DNA of 64,000 bases. Origin: Nitrobacter sp047149785 (GTDB lineage Bacteria > Pseudomonadota > Alphaproteobacteria > Rhizobiales > Xanthobacteraceae). The stretch lies in the NCBI RefSeq assembly GCF_047149785.1, contig NZ_BAAGBE010000001.1:1-64000 (forward strand), in the 5' to 3' direction. How positions within the stretch are numbered: the stretch's first letter is position 1; each line of letters starts with the position of its first letter. Made by a program: the position numbers and the translations under genes. Shown one piece after another: positions 1 to 13,606 of this stretch. The notes under the pieces were generated by a model that made no database searches, was not told where the DNA came from, and saw nothing but the letters and a program-made list of their open reading frames with translations.

Positions 1-92
1 TCCCCCTCCGAGCCATGAAGTCCCTCCTCATCAGCCTCCAGTTCCATCACAACGCCGCAGAAGGACGGCCCATCAAAAAAAATCCACTATGA
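1..92 (+). CDS. DUF983 family protein, C-terminal end only
   Basis: An open frame enters from the left edge and stops at TGA 90-92, overlapping the SURF1 start codon as ATGA. Its last residues (LISLQFHHNAAEGR, then a basic tail) resemble the end of DUF983 proteins, which sit between coxC and surf1 in the aa3 cytochrome c oxidase operon of Rhizobiales. The four-base overlap supports translational coupling with SURF1. Only about 29 residues are visible, so the call depends mostly on context. Confidence 0.5.
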   Translation, partial: PLRAMKSLLISLQFHHNAAEGRPIKKNPL

Positions 93-838
93 AAAACCCC
101 GAAACTCGTCCTGGACTGGGCCTCGGCGTCTTCACGCTGGTCATGATTACCCTGCTGATCGGGCTCGGCGTATGGCAGTTGCAGCGCCGGACCGAAAAGC
201 ATGCTCTTATAGCGGCCCTCTCCGAGCGCCTCGCGGAAAGCCCCTCCGCCTTGCCAAGACAGTCCGACTGGGCGGCGTTGTCGCCGGCCAAGGATGAATT
301 TCGTCGCGTGAGCTTCTCCGCGACCTACGAAGCGCGCCCCGACGCCATGGTCTATACTTTCGGCTCGGCGGTGCGCCCCGACGTCGCGCTCGGCACTTGG
401 GCATTCCTGCCCGCGCAACTGCCCGGCGGCGGCACCGTCGTTGTCAATGCGGGCTTCGTGCCCAACACCAAGCAGGACCGTGGCCAACAGGATCGCGCCG
501 TCAGCCCGCTGGTGACCGGTCAGCCTGTTACGATGACCGGTTATCTGCGCTTTCCGGAGAAAGCCGGTCTGCTGACACCCTCACCGGATCGCGACAAGAG
601 GCTGTGGTTCTCCCGCGATACCGGCACGATGGCCAAGGATCTCGGCTGGGAAAATGTTGCGCCATTTTATATCGACCTCGAATCGCCGGTGCCGGCGAGC
701 GGGGTTCCGAAGCCAGGCCCGCTCGACGTGCATCTGAGAGATGACCACATGCAATACGCCATCACCTGGTTCGGCCTTGCCGCTGCCGTGACGTTCGCCT
801 TCGGCGTCTGGTGGCGCAACCAGCGGCGCTCTGCATAG
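89..838 (+). CDS. SURF1 family cytochrome oxidase assembly protein
   Basis: This 249-residue protein has the SURF1 layout. A first membrane helix (about residues 10-28) ends in the signature GVWQLQRR. A periplasmic domain follows, with the family motifs FVPNTKQ and GYLRFPE, and a second helix lies near residues 222-240 followed by a short basic tail. SURF1 proteins assist haem a insertion into subunit I of aa3-type oxidases in the inner membrane. The start overlaps the stop of the preceding DUF983-like frame, so this is probably the last gene of a cta operon lying to the left. The downstream cyo genes converge on it and are not part of the same transcript. Confidence 0.9.
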   Translation: MKNPETRPGLGLGVFTLVMITLLIGLGVWQLQRRTEKHALIAALSERLAESPSALPRQSDWAALSPAKDEFRRVSFSATYEARPDAMVYTFGSAVRPDVALGTWAFLPAQLPGGGTVVVNAGFVPNTKQDRGQQDRAVSPLVTGQPVTMTGYLRFPEKAGLLTPSPDRDKRLWFSRDTGTMAKDLGWENVAPFYIDLESPVPASGVPKPGPLDVHLRDDHMQYAITWFGLAAAVTFAFGVWWRNQRRSA

Positions 839-1370
839 CTCACAAACCCAATATAATTCATATGATGGTCGCTCCTGTATCCGGTCGGACAGTTCGGCGA
901 CTTACCTGGAACGGACCCGCATCATCCGACCCGTCGTGGCCGCGTTCCGCGAAACGGGCTTTCGTCAGAAAACGCCAAAGCTTCTGCTGTCGAACCCGCA
1001 TTCCGTGCGGCCTCATGACCGACGAATCGAAAACCGGCTCGCTGGTGCTGTAGCGTTGTCGAGCGAAGCATATCGTCGGGTTTCACTTGTGGACGGATCC
1101 CGGTTGGCGTGAAGAAAAACGCGTCAAGTCAAAATCATAGAGCGTTTTCAAGCGAAGTGGCTACCGGTTCGCGTGAAGAAAACGCGTCAAGTCAAAATCA
1201 TAGAGATCGCGTCTGATTCCGCCAGGAGCGGAACTCCTGGTGAACGTCGAATGCCGTCGGCGATCGATTGCAGATGGCCAGAACACTTCGGTCGTGGAAC
1301 CTCGTCCGATCGGAGGACGCCGTTGGTGGCAAGATGTAGCGAACGAGGGTCGTCGTCGCATCGCCGCTGT
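839..1370. other. gene-free interval between convergent SURF1 and cyoD
   Basis: No convincing gene is visible. One frame around 850-1100 stays open for about 80 codons, but it has no good start and I recognise no family, so it may be a decayed remnant. The right half holds the duplicated repeat listed separately. No clear intrinsic terminator with a T-run was seen for either flanking gene. Confidence 0.5.
1107..1206. repeat. two copies of a dispersed REP-like intergenic repeat
   Basis: The stretch GCGTGAAGAAAA-CGCGTCAAG continuing through TCAAAATCATAGAG occurs at 1107-1143 and again at 1171-1205. The copies are separated by a short sequence containing GTTTTCAAGCGAAGTGG. Similar intergenic repeats are common in Bradyrhizobium, Rhodopseudomonas and Nitrobacter genomes. 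The two copies differ by a single A in the A-run. Confidence 0.7.
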
Positions 1371-1712
1371 TTACATCATGCGATAATAGCGACCGAACAT
1401 CATCCACAGCGTGCCGCCGACCAGAACAATGAGCACGACGGCTGCGAAGCCAAGCGCGGCAAGTTTGTTCTGCGACGACGGTTTCAGGTCGAGGCCCAGG
1501 AAATACAGCAGGTGGACGACAACTTGTGCAATTGCAGCGACGCCGATGACGGCGAAGGTCTGCTTCGGCGGTAGCGCGCGGGCGGCGACGAAGCCGAATG
1601 GAACAGCGGTCAGGACTGACGCCAGGACGACGCCGACCAGGCACGACCCGATCGTGACGACCTTGCAATGCCGCGAGGCGGGTCTGTCCGGCGGTCGCGG
1701 CGCGGCCGCCAC
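1371..1712 (-). CDS. cyoD: cytochrome bo-type quinol oxidase subunit IV (CyoD)
   Basis: This 113-residue protein has three hydrophobic helices (about residues 20-43, 50-72 and 85-105) and the CyoD-like central segment AQVVVHLLYFLGLDL. It begins with GTG, one base after the TAA of cyoC, so it is the last gene of a tight cyoBCD operon. Subunit IV helps assemble the CuB site in the E. coli bo3 enzyme. The sequence is divergent from E. coli CyoD outside the second helix, consistent with the unusual subunit I encoded next to it. Confidence 0.85.
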   Translation of the reverse strand: MAAAPRPPDRPASRHCKVVTIGSCLVGVVLASVLTAVPFGFVAARALPPKQTFAVIGVAAIAQVVVHLLYFLGLDLKPSSQNKLAALGFAAVVLIVLVGGTLWMMFGRYYRMM

Positions 1713-1713
1713 G

Positions 1714-2328
1714 TTAGAGAAATCCCGGAAGGTAGACGAGGGAGAAGATGTTGATCCAGACGATCACGAGGAAGTGCCAGAACAGACCCAGCCGATGAAC
1801 CCGCGAGACGACACAAGGGGTCAGTCCGCGCAATGCGACCTCGCATCCCAAGAGGACGATCCAGACCAGGCCGGCGCCGACGTGAGCTCCATGGGTGCCG
1901 ACCAGCGTGAAGAAGGCCGAGAGAAAGCCACTTCGTCCCGGGCCGGCATCGGCGACGGCCATGCCATAGAGTTCCCAGATCTCCGCGGAGACAAAGCCTA
2001 ATCCGAGCAGGAACGTCACGCCCAGCCAGAGCACCGCGCGCGGGCCATTTCCGGCTGCAATCGCAACGCCGGTGACGCCGAAGGTCGCGCTGCTCGCCAG
2101 CAGCAGCAGGGTTTGGACAAAAATGCGCGGGAGCTGAAATTGAAATAACGTATGTCCGGTTGGCCCCTCAGCCGTGCTATGCGCCATCGCCACGAAGATC
2201 GCGCACAGCAGCGCGAAGATGATCGCGTCGCTCATCAGGCAAATCCAGAAGCCGTAGATCTTCTCGTCGATCTCTTGGGCGGCTTCGGCTTGCTCGGCAT
2301 GCTCGTCGGTGATGACGGCGTCGGTCAC
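1714..2328 (-). CDS. cyoC: cytochrome bo-type quinol oxidase subunit III (CyoC)
   Basis: This 204-residue protein belongs to the haem-copper oxidase subunit III family, with five predicted membrane helices. Typical motifs include GFWICLMSD at the first helix, the acidic helix segment SAEIWELYGM, and THGAHVGAGLVW followed by HFLVIVWINIF near the end. The start overlaps the stop of cyoB by four bases (ATGA), which indicates translational coupling. Subunit III stabilises the catalytic core and has no redox centre. Length matches E. coli CyoC (204 residues). Confidence 0.92.
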   Translation of the reverse strand: MTDAVITDEHAEQAEAAQEIDEKIYGFWICLMSDAIIFALLCAIFVAMAHSTAEGPTGHTLFQFQLPRIFVQTLLLLASSATFGVTGVAIAAGNGPRAVLWLGVTFLLGLGFVSAEIWELYGMAVADAGPGRSGFLSAFFTLVGTHGAHVGAGLVWIVLLGCEVALRGLTPCVVSRVHRLGLFWHFLVIVWINIFSLVYLPGFL

Positions 2329-4310
2329 GTCGGCGCCCCGACTGCGAGTGCGGGGGATGCCGCGCGGCGGCTCTCGATCGCTTCGACCTCGCTTGCCGGA
2401 ATACGATCTCCGTCATGATCATTGAATGTCTGCGACAGGACCGCGGCAAACATGCCCAACCCACCGAGGGCCGCCAGCCACCAGATGTGCCAGATCATTG
2501 CAAAGGCGAACACGAACGACATCGCTCCGAGCAGGATTCCGATGCCGCTGTTGCCGGGGATGACGATGTCGTGGAAGCGCGCGGGTGGCCTGCGGTTGGC
2601 AGTTTCCACCTGCTTCATGGCCCACCAGGGATCGATGCCGTGCACCTGTGGCACGACGGCGAAATTGTAGGCCGCCGGCGGCGAGGCGGTCGCCCATTCG
2701 AGCGTCCTTGCATTCCATGGATCGCCCCCGGAGACGGCAAGCGCCGTTCGATTGCGGATGCTGACGGCGATCTGGATGGCGAGGCAGGCGATGCCGCACA
2801 GGATCAAGAGGACGCCGAACTGGGCGACGATGAGATATGGCTGCCAGTCGGCGACGGCGGCGCGATTGAGGCGCTGCGGCATGCCCATAAGGCCGAGAAC
2901 ATACAGCGGCATGAAAGCCAGACAGAAGCCGACGATCCAGTACCAAAAGGCGCGCCGGCCCCATTTTTCATCAAGACGAAATCCGAACGCCTTTGGAAAC
3001 CAATACTGGCAGCCGGCGAAATAGCCGAACAGCGCGCCGGGGATCAGCAGGTTGTGGAAATGCGCCACCCGGAAAGTGGTGTCGTGGATATTGGACGGCG
3101 CTACTGCGAACAAAAACCCGGAGATGCCGCCGACGAGAAACGTCACGATGAACCCGATCGTGAACAGCATCGACACCGAGAATTGCACGCGGCCGCGATA
3201 CATCGTGAGCAGCCAGGCGACGATCGTCACGATTGTCGGCACGGCGATGAGCGGTGCGGCGCTGCCAAAGAAGGCATTCACGTCGGCGCCGGAACCGATG
3301 GTGAAGAAGTGGTGCAGCCAGACGACGAACGAGAGCGCGGTGATGGCCACGGTCGAGTAGATGAGCGCGGTATAGCCGGACAATCGCCGGCCCGAGAACG
3401 TTGCCACGACCTCGGAATAAATGCCAAACGCCGGCAGGATCAGGATGTAGACGTGAGGATGGCCCCAGATCCAGAACAGGCTGACATAGTTCTCGACGTT
3501 GCCGCCGCTTTCGCCGCCGGTGAAAAAATGCATGCCGAGGTGACGGTCGAGACCAAGCAGGGCAGCGGCGACGATCAAGGCTGGATAGGCGAATATGATC
3601 AGGATGCTGGTGCATAGCGCCGCCCAGGTGAACAGCGGCATCATCATCAGTTGCATTCCTGGCGCGCGCCGCTTGACGATCGTGACGAGAAAACTGATTC
3701 CCGTCAGCATCGCGCCAACGCTGCTGAGCAGGACCGCCCAGATCCAGTAATCGACGCCGACGCCCGGATTGAACTGTATTCCCGATTGGGGCGGGTAAGC
3801 GGTCCAATAGGCGGTCGAGAATTTGCCGATAACCAGCGAGATCATCACCAACGCAGCGCCGGACGCGGTGAGCCACAGCCCCACCGCGTTCATGAACGGA
3901 AACGCCACCCGACGCGCCCCGATCTGTTGCGGAACGACGATGTTGAGCAGGCCGAGCACGAACGGCATCGCCACGAAGAACATCATGATGGTGGCATGGG
4001 AGGTGAAGATCTGATCGAAATGGTCCGGCGGCAGATAGCCGTGCGGTTCGAATGCGAACGCCTGCTGTGTGCGTATTATCAGGGCATCGATGACGCCGCG
4101 CACCAGCATGATCAGCGCCAGCGCCACATACATGATGCCGATTTTCTTGTGGTCGAGGCTCGTCAGCCATTCGCTCCACAGGTAGCGCCATCGACCGAGC
4201 CAGGTGATGAGCGCGACCGCGCCCAGCGCGGCGCACACGACGGTCAATGCACCTGCCATGGCGATGCCGCTGTAAAACGGCAGGTCGTCAATCGTCAGCT
4301 TACCGAGCAT
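2325..4310 (-). CDS. cyoB: bo3-type haem-copper quinol oxidase subunit I (CyoB), noncanonical proton-channel residues
   Basis: This 661-residue protein aligns along its length with E. coli CyoB. The six metal-ligand histidines are present (H105, H284, H333, H334, H417, H419), as is the crosslinking tyrosine Y288. The quinol-site residues R71, D75, H97 and Q100 are also retained. The residues that define proton uptake are replaced: R134 stands where E. coli has D135, H286 where it has E286 (WGHPHVYI), and T362 where it has K362. No cyoA precedes the gene, although cyoA normally opens this operon. The protein is therefore a quinol-linked haem-copper reductase that may not pump protons in the usual way, or may use another substrate such as NO. 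Which of these applies cannot be read from the sequence. Confidence 0.93.
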   Translation of the reverse strand: MLGKLTIDDLPFYSGIAMAGALTVVCAALGAVALITWLGRWRYLWSEWLTSLDHKKIGIMYVALALIMLVRGVIDALIIRTQQAFAFEPHGYLPPDHFDQIFTSHATIMMFFVAMPFVLGLLNIVVPQQIGARRVAFPFMNAVGLWLTASGAALVMISLVIGKFSTAYWTAYPPQSGIQFNPGVGVDYWIWAVLLSSVGAMLTGISFLVTIVKRRAPGMQLMMMPLFTWAALCTSILIIFAYPALIVAAALLGLDRHLGMHFFTGGESGGNVENYVSLFWIWGHPHVYILILPAFGIYSEVVATFSGRRLSGYTALIYSTVAITALSFVVWLHHFFTIGSGADVNAFFGSAAPLIAVPTIVTIVAWLLTMYRGRVQFSVSMLFTIGFIVTFLVGGISGFLFAVAPSNIHDTTFRVAHFHNLLIPGALFGYFAGCQYWFPKAFGFRLDEKWGRRAFWYWIVGFCLAFMPLYVLGLMGMPQRLNRAAVADWQPYLIVAQFGVLLILCGIACLAIQIAVSIRNRTALAVSGGDPWNARTLEWATASPPAAYNFAVVPQVHGIDPWWAMKQVETANRRPPARFHDIVIPGNSGIGILLGAMSFVFAFAMIWHIWWLAALGGLGMFAAVLSQTFNDHDGDRIPASEVEAIESRRAASPALAVGAPT

Positions 4311-4424
4311 ACCAACTGGTCTTCAGACAGGGAGCAATGCTCGCACGACCTGGGCGATTCATTCTCCAGCGGTTCGAGAGTATCGGGTGGGAGCACGAGG
4401 TCAATTGAAATCGGGTGATACGGG

Positions 4425-4470
4425 TGATGAATCTTATCATAAGCATATCATTGATAATATTGATGAATCT
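4425..4470. promoter_or_regulatory. possible operator region of cyoBCD
   Basis: The direct repeat TGATGAATCT occurs at 4425-4434 and 4461-4470. Between them is an inverted repeat, TTATCA at 4434-4439 and TGATAA at 4452-4457. This lies 115-160 bp upstream of the cyoB start in an AT-rich island within GC-rich DNA. A regulator binding here is an inference. The sequence does not match a clean FNR box. Confidence 0.35.
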
Positions 4471-4869
4471 AGATCATTTGTGGCCGCCGCCAGCGAACGG
4501 ATCAGCGACGGGTGTATGACGCAATTCGGTTATCAGATCGCATCATGAGGTCCACAGGGGTCATCCCGGGGGCGTGATCTCGACCATGCTTATCCTGTAA
4601 TGAGTTCTTGCGGAGACGACGTCACTTTGTCGACGAATTGCAGTTCCGGTCTCATCCGGGACAGAGCCGCTCATGCTCGGAACGCAAAACCGCGACCGCC
4701 GACATCTCCAGCGCAGCCAGATCGTCTAACGATTACCCGTCGCGTAAACCAGCATGTTTTGAGCGGTTGAATCTCCGTCCGCAAAGCAGAGACGGCCCGA
4801 CCGCTCGTGGAGCGTGGCCATGGTCGTTTGAGCCTTTCCGCTTCTGGTGCCCACTTCGCTCGAAAACGC

Positions 4870-5070
4870 GATAGTGGGTTTTGAATTTGACATTCGCTTG
4901 CCAGGCTTGCGGCGAAGCGGATTTTGAACGTCAAATCCACTCCACCAGAGTCTGGTCCAACGTCGTTGAATCAGACTCTAGCCTTGATCAGAGCCTTAAT
5001 CGTTTGAACGAGCTTGATCGTATCCGAAAACCGGTTCTCACCCCGGATCAAGTCTGGGGCAGGCTTTTTC
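4870..5070. repeat. imperfect palindromic intergenic repeat
   Basis: An arm near 4872 (GTGGGTTTTGAATTTGAC) is imperfectly complementary to an arm ending near 4943 (ACGTCAAATCCAC), with CGCTT/AAGCG inner arms. A segment with CCGAAAACCGGTTCTCACC follows near 5025. Related wording (TCCGAAGCCGGTTTGCAC) recurs at 19376-19393, which suggests a dispersed family. Copy number outside the window is unknown. Confidence 0.4.
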
Positions 5071-5097
5071 GGGCTCATGACCTAACGGACTCATGAC

Positions 5098-5844
5098 CTA
5101 ATCGTCTTGCGCGCTCTCCAGGTCCTTCACCTTGAGGCCATGCTCGATGAAGAAGCGGTACTGTCTGGAGTTTTCCTCGTAGAATGGTTTGTCTTCCACC
5201 GGCCCGTACAGCTCAAAGGCATAGTTGTTGAACTCGCCGGATGGCGACTCGTCCTTGACGGAGGCCATTTCCAAGATCACGCCGAAAGACGGAGCGCGGA
5301 GGATCTTCAATTGATCGATCAGCTTGGTCGCCGCCTTGACGGATGCCCGCTGCAAAGTCACCACCGCCGGCGGCCAATTCTGGTGATCCGGAAACGAACA
5401 TACGATCGAATACATGCGCGTGGCGGCGGGCGGCGAATTGGGATCGTTCGGATTAGAGCTGCCCCGTTTGTGCAGACCCGATGCCGCCACCGAGCGGCCG
5501 GTTCGCCACGTCACTTCATCGCCGCTCTTGAGCTTGACTATGAATTCGGAATCGGCGGGCGTCCAATGCTTGCCGTCGTCGGAGCGGGCGAGAATTCCGC
5601 CGCCGGCTTCCCGCGGACGCCACAGAATGAAGCACCAGTTGATGAAAACCGGGCAAATGCGAACGGTCGAACCGATGTTCCTGCCGAGCATGCTGTGCCA
5701 AAACTCGCCCTGTTTGGCCGTGTCGAATTGAGCGAGTTCGGGTGAGGAGGCCTGAAGCAGCTTCAGTCGCGGCACCTCCACGTTGTCAAGACTGCCAAGA
5801 CCCGGATGGTCTTGCAGGAACGCGGGCAAGCGCGACTTGGCCAT
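5098..5844 (-). CDS. uncharacterised phage- or mobile-element-type protein
   Basis: A 248-residue soluble protein without signal peptide or membrane helix. I chose the start at 5844 because an AAGGAGA ribosome-binding site precedes ATG-GCC-AAG there; an in-frame ATG six codons upstream has no such site. The body is rich in Trp, Phe and Pro (for example WCFILWRPREAGGG and SFPDHQNWPP). This is the style of phage replication or recombination accessory proteins, but I recognise no family with certainty and assign no function. It stands alone between gene-free stretches just upstream of the nxr locus, reading away from it. Confidence 0.65.
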   Translation of the reverse strand: MAKSRLPAFLQDHPGLGSLDNVEVPRLKLLQASSPELAQFDTAKQGEFWHSMLGRNIGSTVRICPVFINWCFILWRPREAGGGILARSDDGKHWTPADSEFIVKLKSGDEVTWRTGRSVAASGLHKRGSSNPNDPNSPPAATRMYSIVCSFPDHQNWPPAVVTLQRASVKAATKLIDQLKILRAPSFGVILEMASVKDESPSGEFNNYAFELYGPVEDKPFYEENSRQYRFFIEHGLKVKDLESAQDD

Positions 5845-6446
5845 GATGTTCTCCTTGAACATAGGGGATGGAGTTCCGACGCATGATTGAAGATTCCGCG
5901 CCGGGCTTCAATTTAATTGATGGACTGTTTCGGACGGCCCGCCGGCCCGCCGCAGGCAGTTGACGGAGAAATCCGGTCTGGACCGCCGTCGCTGCCGCGG
6001 CGCGGCCAAGAGTCGCAACGGTCGGCTGGCCTGGCAAGTCCTTTCGTCAGTGCGGTGGAGCAACTTCGAGCGAGAGCTGCTTGTGAAGCGCTCTAAGCGA
6101 CCGAGTAAAGCAGGTCTCTTTCGAGATTCGAGACGCAATCGGATCGCTCGATCCGCGGCGCTCCGATTGCGTTTACCCGGTCATGCCATGGCGTGCGCAC
6201 CTGTTCGTGCCACTTTATCTCAGTCGATTTGAGTGTAAATGCTTGATAAACAGATGAGCGGGCGCCGCAATCGGAGTCGAGTGTGCCGGTTTTGACCGAT
6301 GCGCTCGCGCAGCCGGGAAAAACAGGGCGACGGAGCATTGACGCAGGCTCTCTCGTTGCGCTGATCTTACGTTTGCTGTTGCGCAATGAGGCGAAAAAAA
6401 TACACATTTCTGGGATCAACGCCCTTGCGCTTTCTAACGATTCTAG
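5845..6446. other. gene-free interval, upstream region of the nxr locus
   Basis: No supported gene. Short open frames on both strands lack ribosome-binding sites and family resemblance. The right part (about 6360-6450) is AT-richer and probably carries promoter elements for the nxr cluster. TTGCGC at 6425 with TAGCAT 18 bp downstream is one weak candidate. Confidence 0.4.
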
Positions 6447-6577
6447 TCTAGCATAAACCTACCGTCGCCGATCATGTGGGTCTGAGAACGGCGGGTCACG
6501 AGCGGGAAACGTCTGTTGTCTAACATAAACTTAATGCCCGCCCGATCATATGGATCTGAGGACGAGGGATCATGAGC
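6447..6577 (+). repeat. imperfect tandem duplication of the leader and start of the nxr cytochrome gene
   Basis: Copy A (6447-6503) and copy B (6519-6577) share the order TCTARCATAAAC, then CGATCATRTGGRTCTGAG, then ACG, then GGG and AGC. In copy B the tail reads GGGATCATGAGC and supplies the real start codon. In copy A it reads GGGTCACGAGC, so the start codon is lost. The unit carries an upstream AT-rich element and the ribosome-binding region, so the duplication may have doubled a promoter or leader element. Confidence 0.65.
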
Positions 6578-7548
6578 AAAAAGCCCCTAGCGTCATGGCG
6601 ATTAATGCCACTTGTTGCGCTAGCTACGACTACAGCCATATGGGCAGCGTTGCCGACCGTGGCTAACGCAGCCGATGCAGCGGCAGGTAAAAAATTATTC
6701 GAGGAAAAGACGTGTAGTGCATGTCACTCCGTCGGCGGGGGGGACCTTGTTGGTCCCGACCTGAAGGGTGTCACGAAAGAGCGCTCCAGCGAATGGCTGC
6801 ATGCCTGGATTTCGGCGCCGGACGCAATGATCGCCAAGAAAGATCCGATCGCGGTCGAGCTGGTCAAGAAGTATAACGGAATGGAGATGCCCAATCTGGG
6901 CCTCAATCCGTCCGAGATCGACAACATTCTTGCATTTTTGGGTTCGGGCGGGGGTGGCGGCGCGTCGGCCGCTGCGGCGCCTGCTCTCAAGGGAAATGCC
7001 GAGAAAGGCAAAGATCTCTTTACTGGCAACGAGCGGTTTGCGAATGGCGGGCCGCCGTGCATGGCGTGCCACAGCACCGGCGGCCTGGGAGCCTTCGGCG
7101 GCGGACACCTTGGTCCGGATTTGACCGAAGTGGCAAAGCGCCTCGGTGGAGCGAGCGGATTGACGGCTTGGCTCGGGGGCTTGCCCACGCCGACCATGAA
7201 GGCGGTCTGGTCGAAACAGCCGCCGACTCCTCAGGAGCGCGCGGATGTGGCTGCGTTCCTTGCTCAGGAAGGTTTGGCTGTCCGTTCGGCTTCGGCAATA
7301 TGGCAGTTGGCTGGTCTGACTGGGTTGGGTGCTGTGATCCTGCTGCTGATTGCGGGGTTCCGGTGGCGCAATCGGTTGAAATACGGGGTGCGGCGTCCGA
7401 TGATGGCGGCGCCTACGACGGGACGAAGCACTGGCCCGTATAACGGTGGTTGGTTTACGGGAACGTATGCCGACGGCTGGATAGCTAGGTTTAAGGGTAT
7501 GGATGGTAGCAGGCCTCGCGGCCGGACGAATGCACCGAGGAGACACTG

Positions 7549-7549
<1 letters not shown>
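6572..7549 (+). CDS. membrane-anchored dihaem cytochrome c of the nitrite oxidoreductase locus
   Basis: A 325-residue protein with an N-terminal signal sequence ending near ANA (residues 31-33). It has two class I cytochrome c domains with haem motifs CSACH (48-52) and CMACH (163-167), joined by a Gly/Ala linker. A membrane helix lies near residues 244-264 and a basic cytoplasmic tail follows. MEMPNLG after the first haem offers a methionine ligand. It opens the nxr cluster, and its TGA overlaps the nxrA ATG by one base. The layout fits a periplasmic electron carrier held to the membrane, passing electrons from the oxidoreductase toward cytochrome oxidase. The precise partner is inferred. Confidence 0.88.
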
Positions 7550-11186
<3,637 letters not shown>

Positions 11187-11193
<7 letters not shown>

Positions 11194-11876
11194 GTGATCT
11201 CACGACGCATGATCATGACCACGATCATGATCATGAACCGGCTCCGGCGCATCTTGGTGCGCCTGAGCGGGTTAGCGTCGGGAAATACGTGACTATTAAC
11301 TACACGCTGCGAACTAACGGTCAGATTCGCCACATTCGGTCTGCTGTGTGGGGCGACGAGCCGTTGGAGTATCAGCATGGGAGTGGACGACTGCTTCCTG
11401 CCCTTGAGCGAGCGCTTGAGGGCAGGGTTGCGGGCGAGCGTTTTGAAGTGACGTTGCCTCCAGAAGAAGCTTATGGAGAGCGAGACAAGGCGTTACAGCA
11501 GCGTGTGCCGGCTGAAACGTTTGGCGGTGTCGATCAGATTGAGGCGGGAATGTGCTTTCTCGCGCATAGTGATGACGAGCGTCGGGTCGAAAACGTAATG
11601 GTCACCGAGGTGGACGAAGATAACGGGTATGTGGTGGTTGATACCAATCATCCGCTCGCCGGTATGACGCTCGAATTCGAGGTGAGCGTTGTTGCGGTGC
11701 GGGACACCCCTACACCAGCGGGACATAGTCAAATTGACCCGACAATGGCCAGCATGGGTGATGGACTTGCGCTGGCTGCCGCAGAAGCGACGGTCGCGTC
11801 GCGGCGCAAGTCGAAGAGCGACGATACAACCAAACCGTCGGCGCCGAGCACTGTCGATGATACCGGCAACGCATAA
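11187..11876 (+). CDS. nxrX: NxrX, FKBP/SlyD-like peptidyl-prolyl isomerase family protein
   Basis: A 229-residue protein whose start codon overlaps the end of nxrA (ATGGTAG). Residues 8-16 alternate His and Asp (HDHDHDHDH), a likely metal-binding patch. Residues 30-170 follow the FKBP/SlyD pattern, with VSVGKYVTINYTL, a GSGRLLPALERAL segment and LPPEEAYGERD. The C-terminal 50 residues are low-complexity and charged. A gene of this type lies between nxrA and nxrB in known Nitrobacter nxr clusters. A folding or metal-delivery role for NXR maturation is inferred from the family and position. Confidence 0.9.
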
Positions 11877-11895
11877 GCGCCAAGCGATAACCGAA

Positions 11896-11933
11896 AACGA
11901 AGCCATAAGAACGAAGCCATAGGAACGAAGGAG
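11896..11933 (+). repeat. three 14-bp tandem units ending in the nxrB ribosome-binding site
   Basis: AACGAAGCCATAAG (11896-11909), AACGAAGCCATAGG (11910-11923) and AACGAAGGAG (11924-11933) run in tandem. The AAGGAG of the third unit lies nine bases before the nxrB start, so the Shine-Dalgarno sequence is embedded in the repeat. Unit number could vary between strains. Confidence 0.7.
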
Positions 11934-11942
11934 TACTACAAC

Positions 11943-13484
<1,542 letters not shown>

Positions 13485-13503
13485 GCCTTCTTCGTGCCAC
13501 GGT

Positions 13504-13548
13504 GCGCGAGACGGCGGTTGGTTTCGGATGTCCAACCCAGTCTCGCGC
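13504..13548 (+). other. stable intercistronic hairpin between nxrB and narJ
   Basis: GCGCGAGAC (13504-13512) pairs with GTCTCGCGC (13540-13548), and an inner GGTTGG (13516-13521) pairs with CCAACC (13532-13537). There is no T-run, so it is not a classical terminator. It sits between highly G/C-biased nxrB and the less biased narJ. A 3' stabiliser or partial attenuator that separates expression levels is plausible. Confidence 0.6.
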
Positions 13549-13606
13549 AACCGCCCGGTTCGCAAAAGGCTTGGTCTGTGTTTGTTGCCACACTTAGTTT
13601 CTGTAG

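Larger units (their letters stand above)
4311..5097. other. gene-free interval upstream of cyoB
   Basis: No frame encodes a subunit II (cyoA) or any recognisable protein. The part nearest cyoB holds an AT-rich repeat and dyad region listed separately, probably the cyoBCD control region. The right half (about 4870-5070) is a repeat-like, partly palindromic intergenic sequence. Confidence 0.6.

Noticed and set aside
839..1100. possible short gene after SURF1
   Set aside because: The frame is open for about 80 codons but has no start with a ribosome-binding site and no recognisable family.
2415..3617. 400-codon plus-strand frame opposite cyoB
   Set aside because: Its composition is that of a shadow frame, and cyoB on the other strand is certain from its metal ligands.
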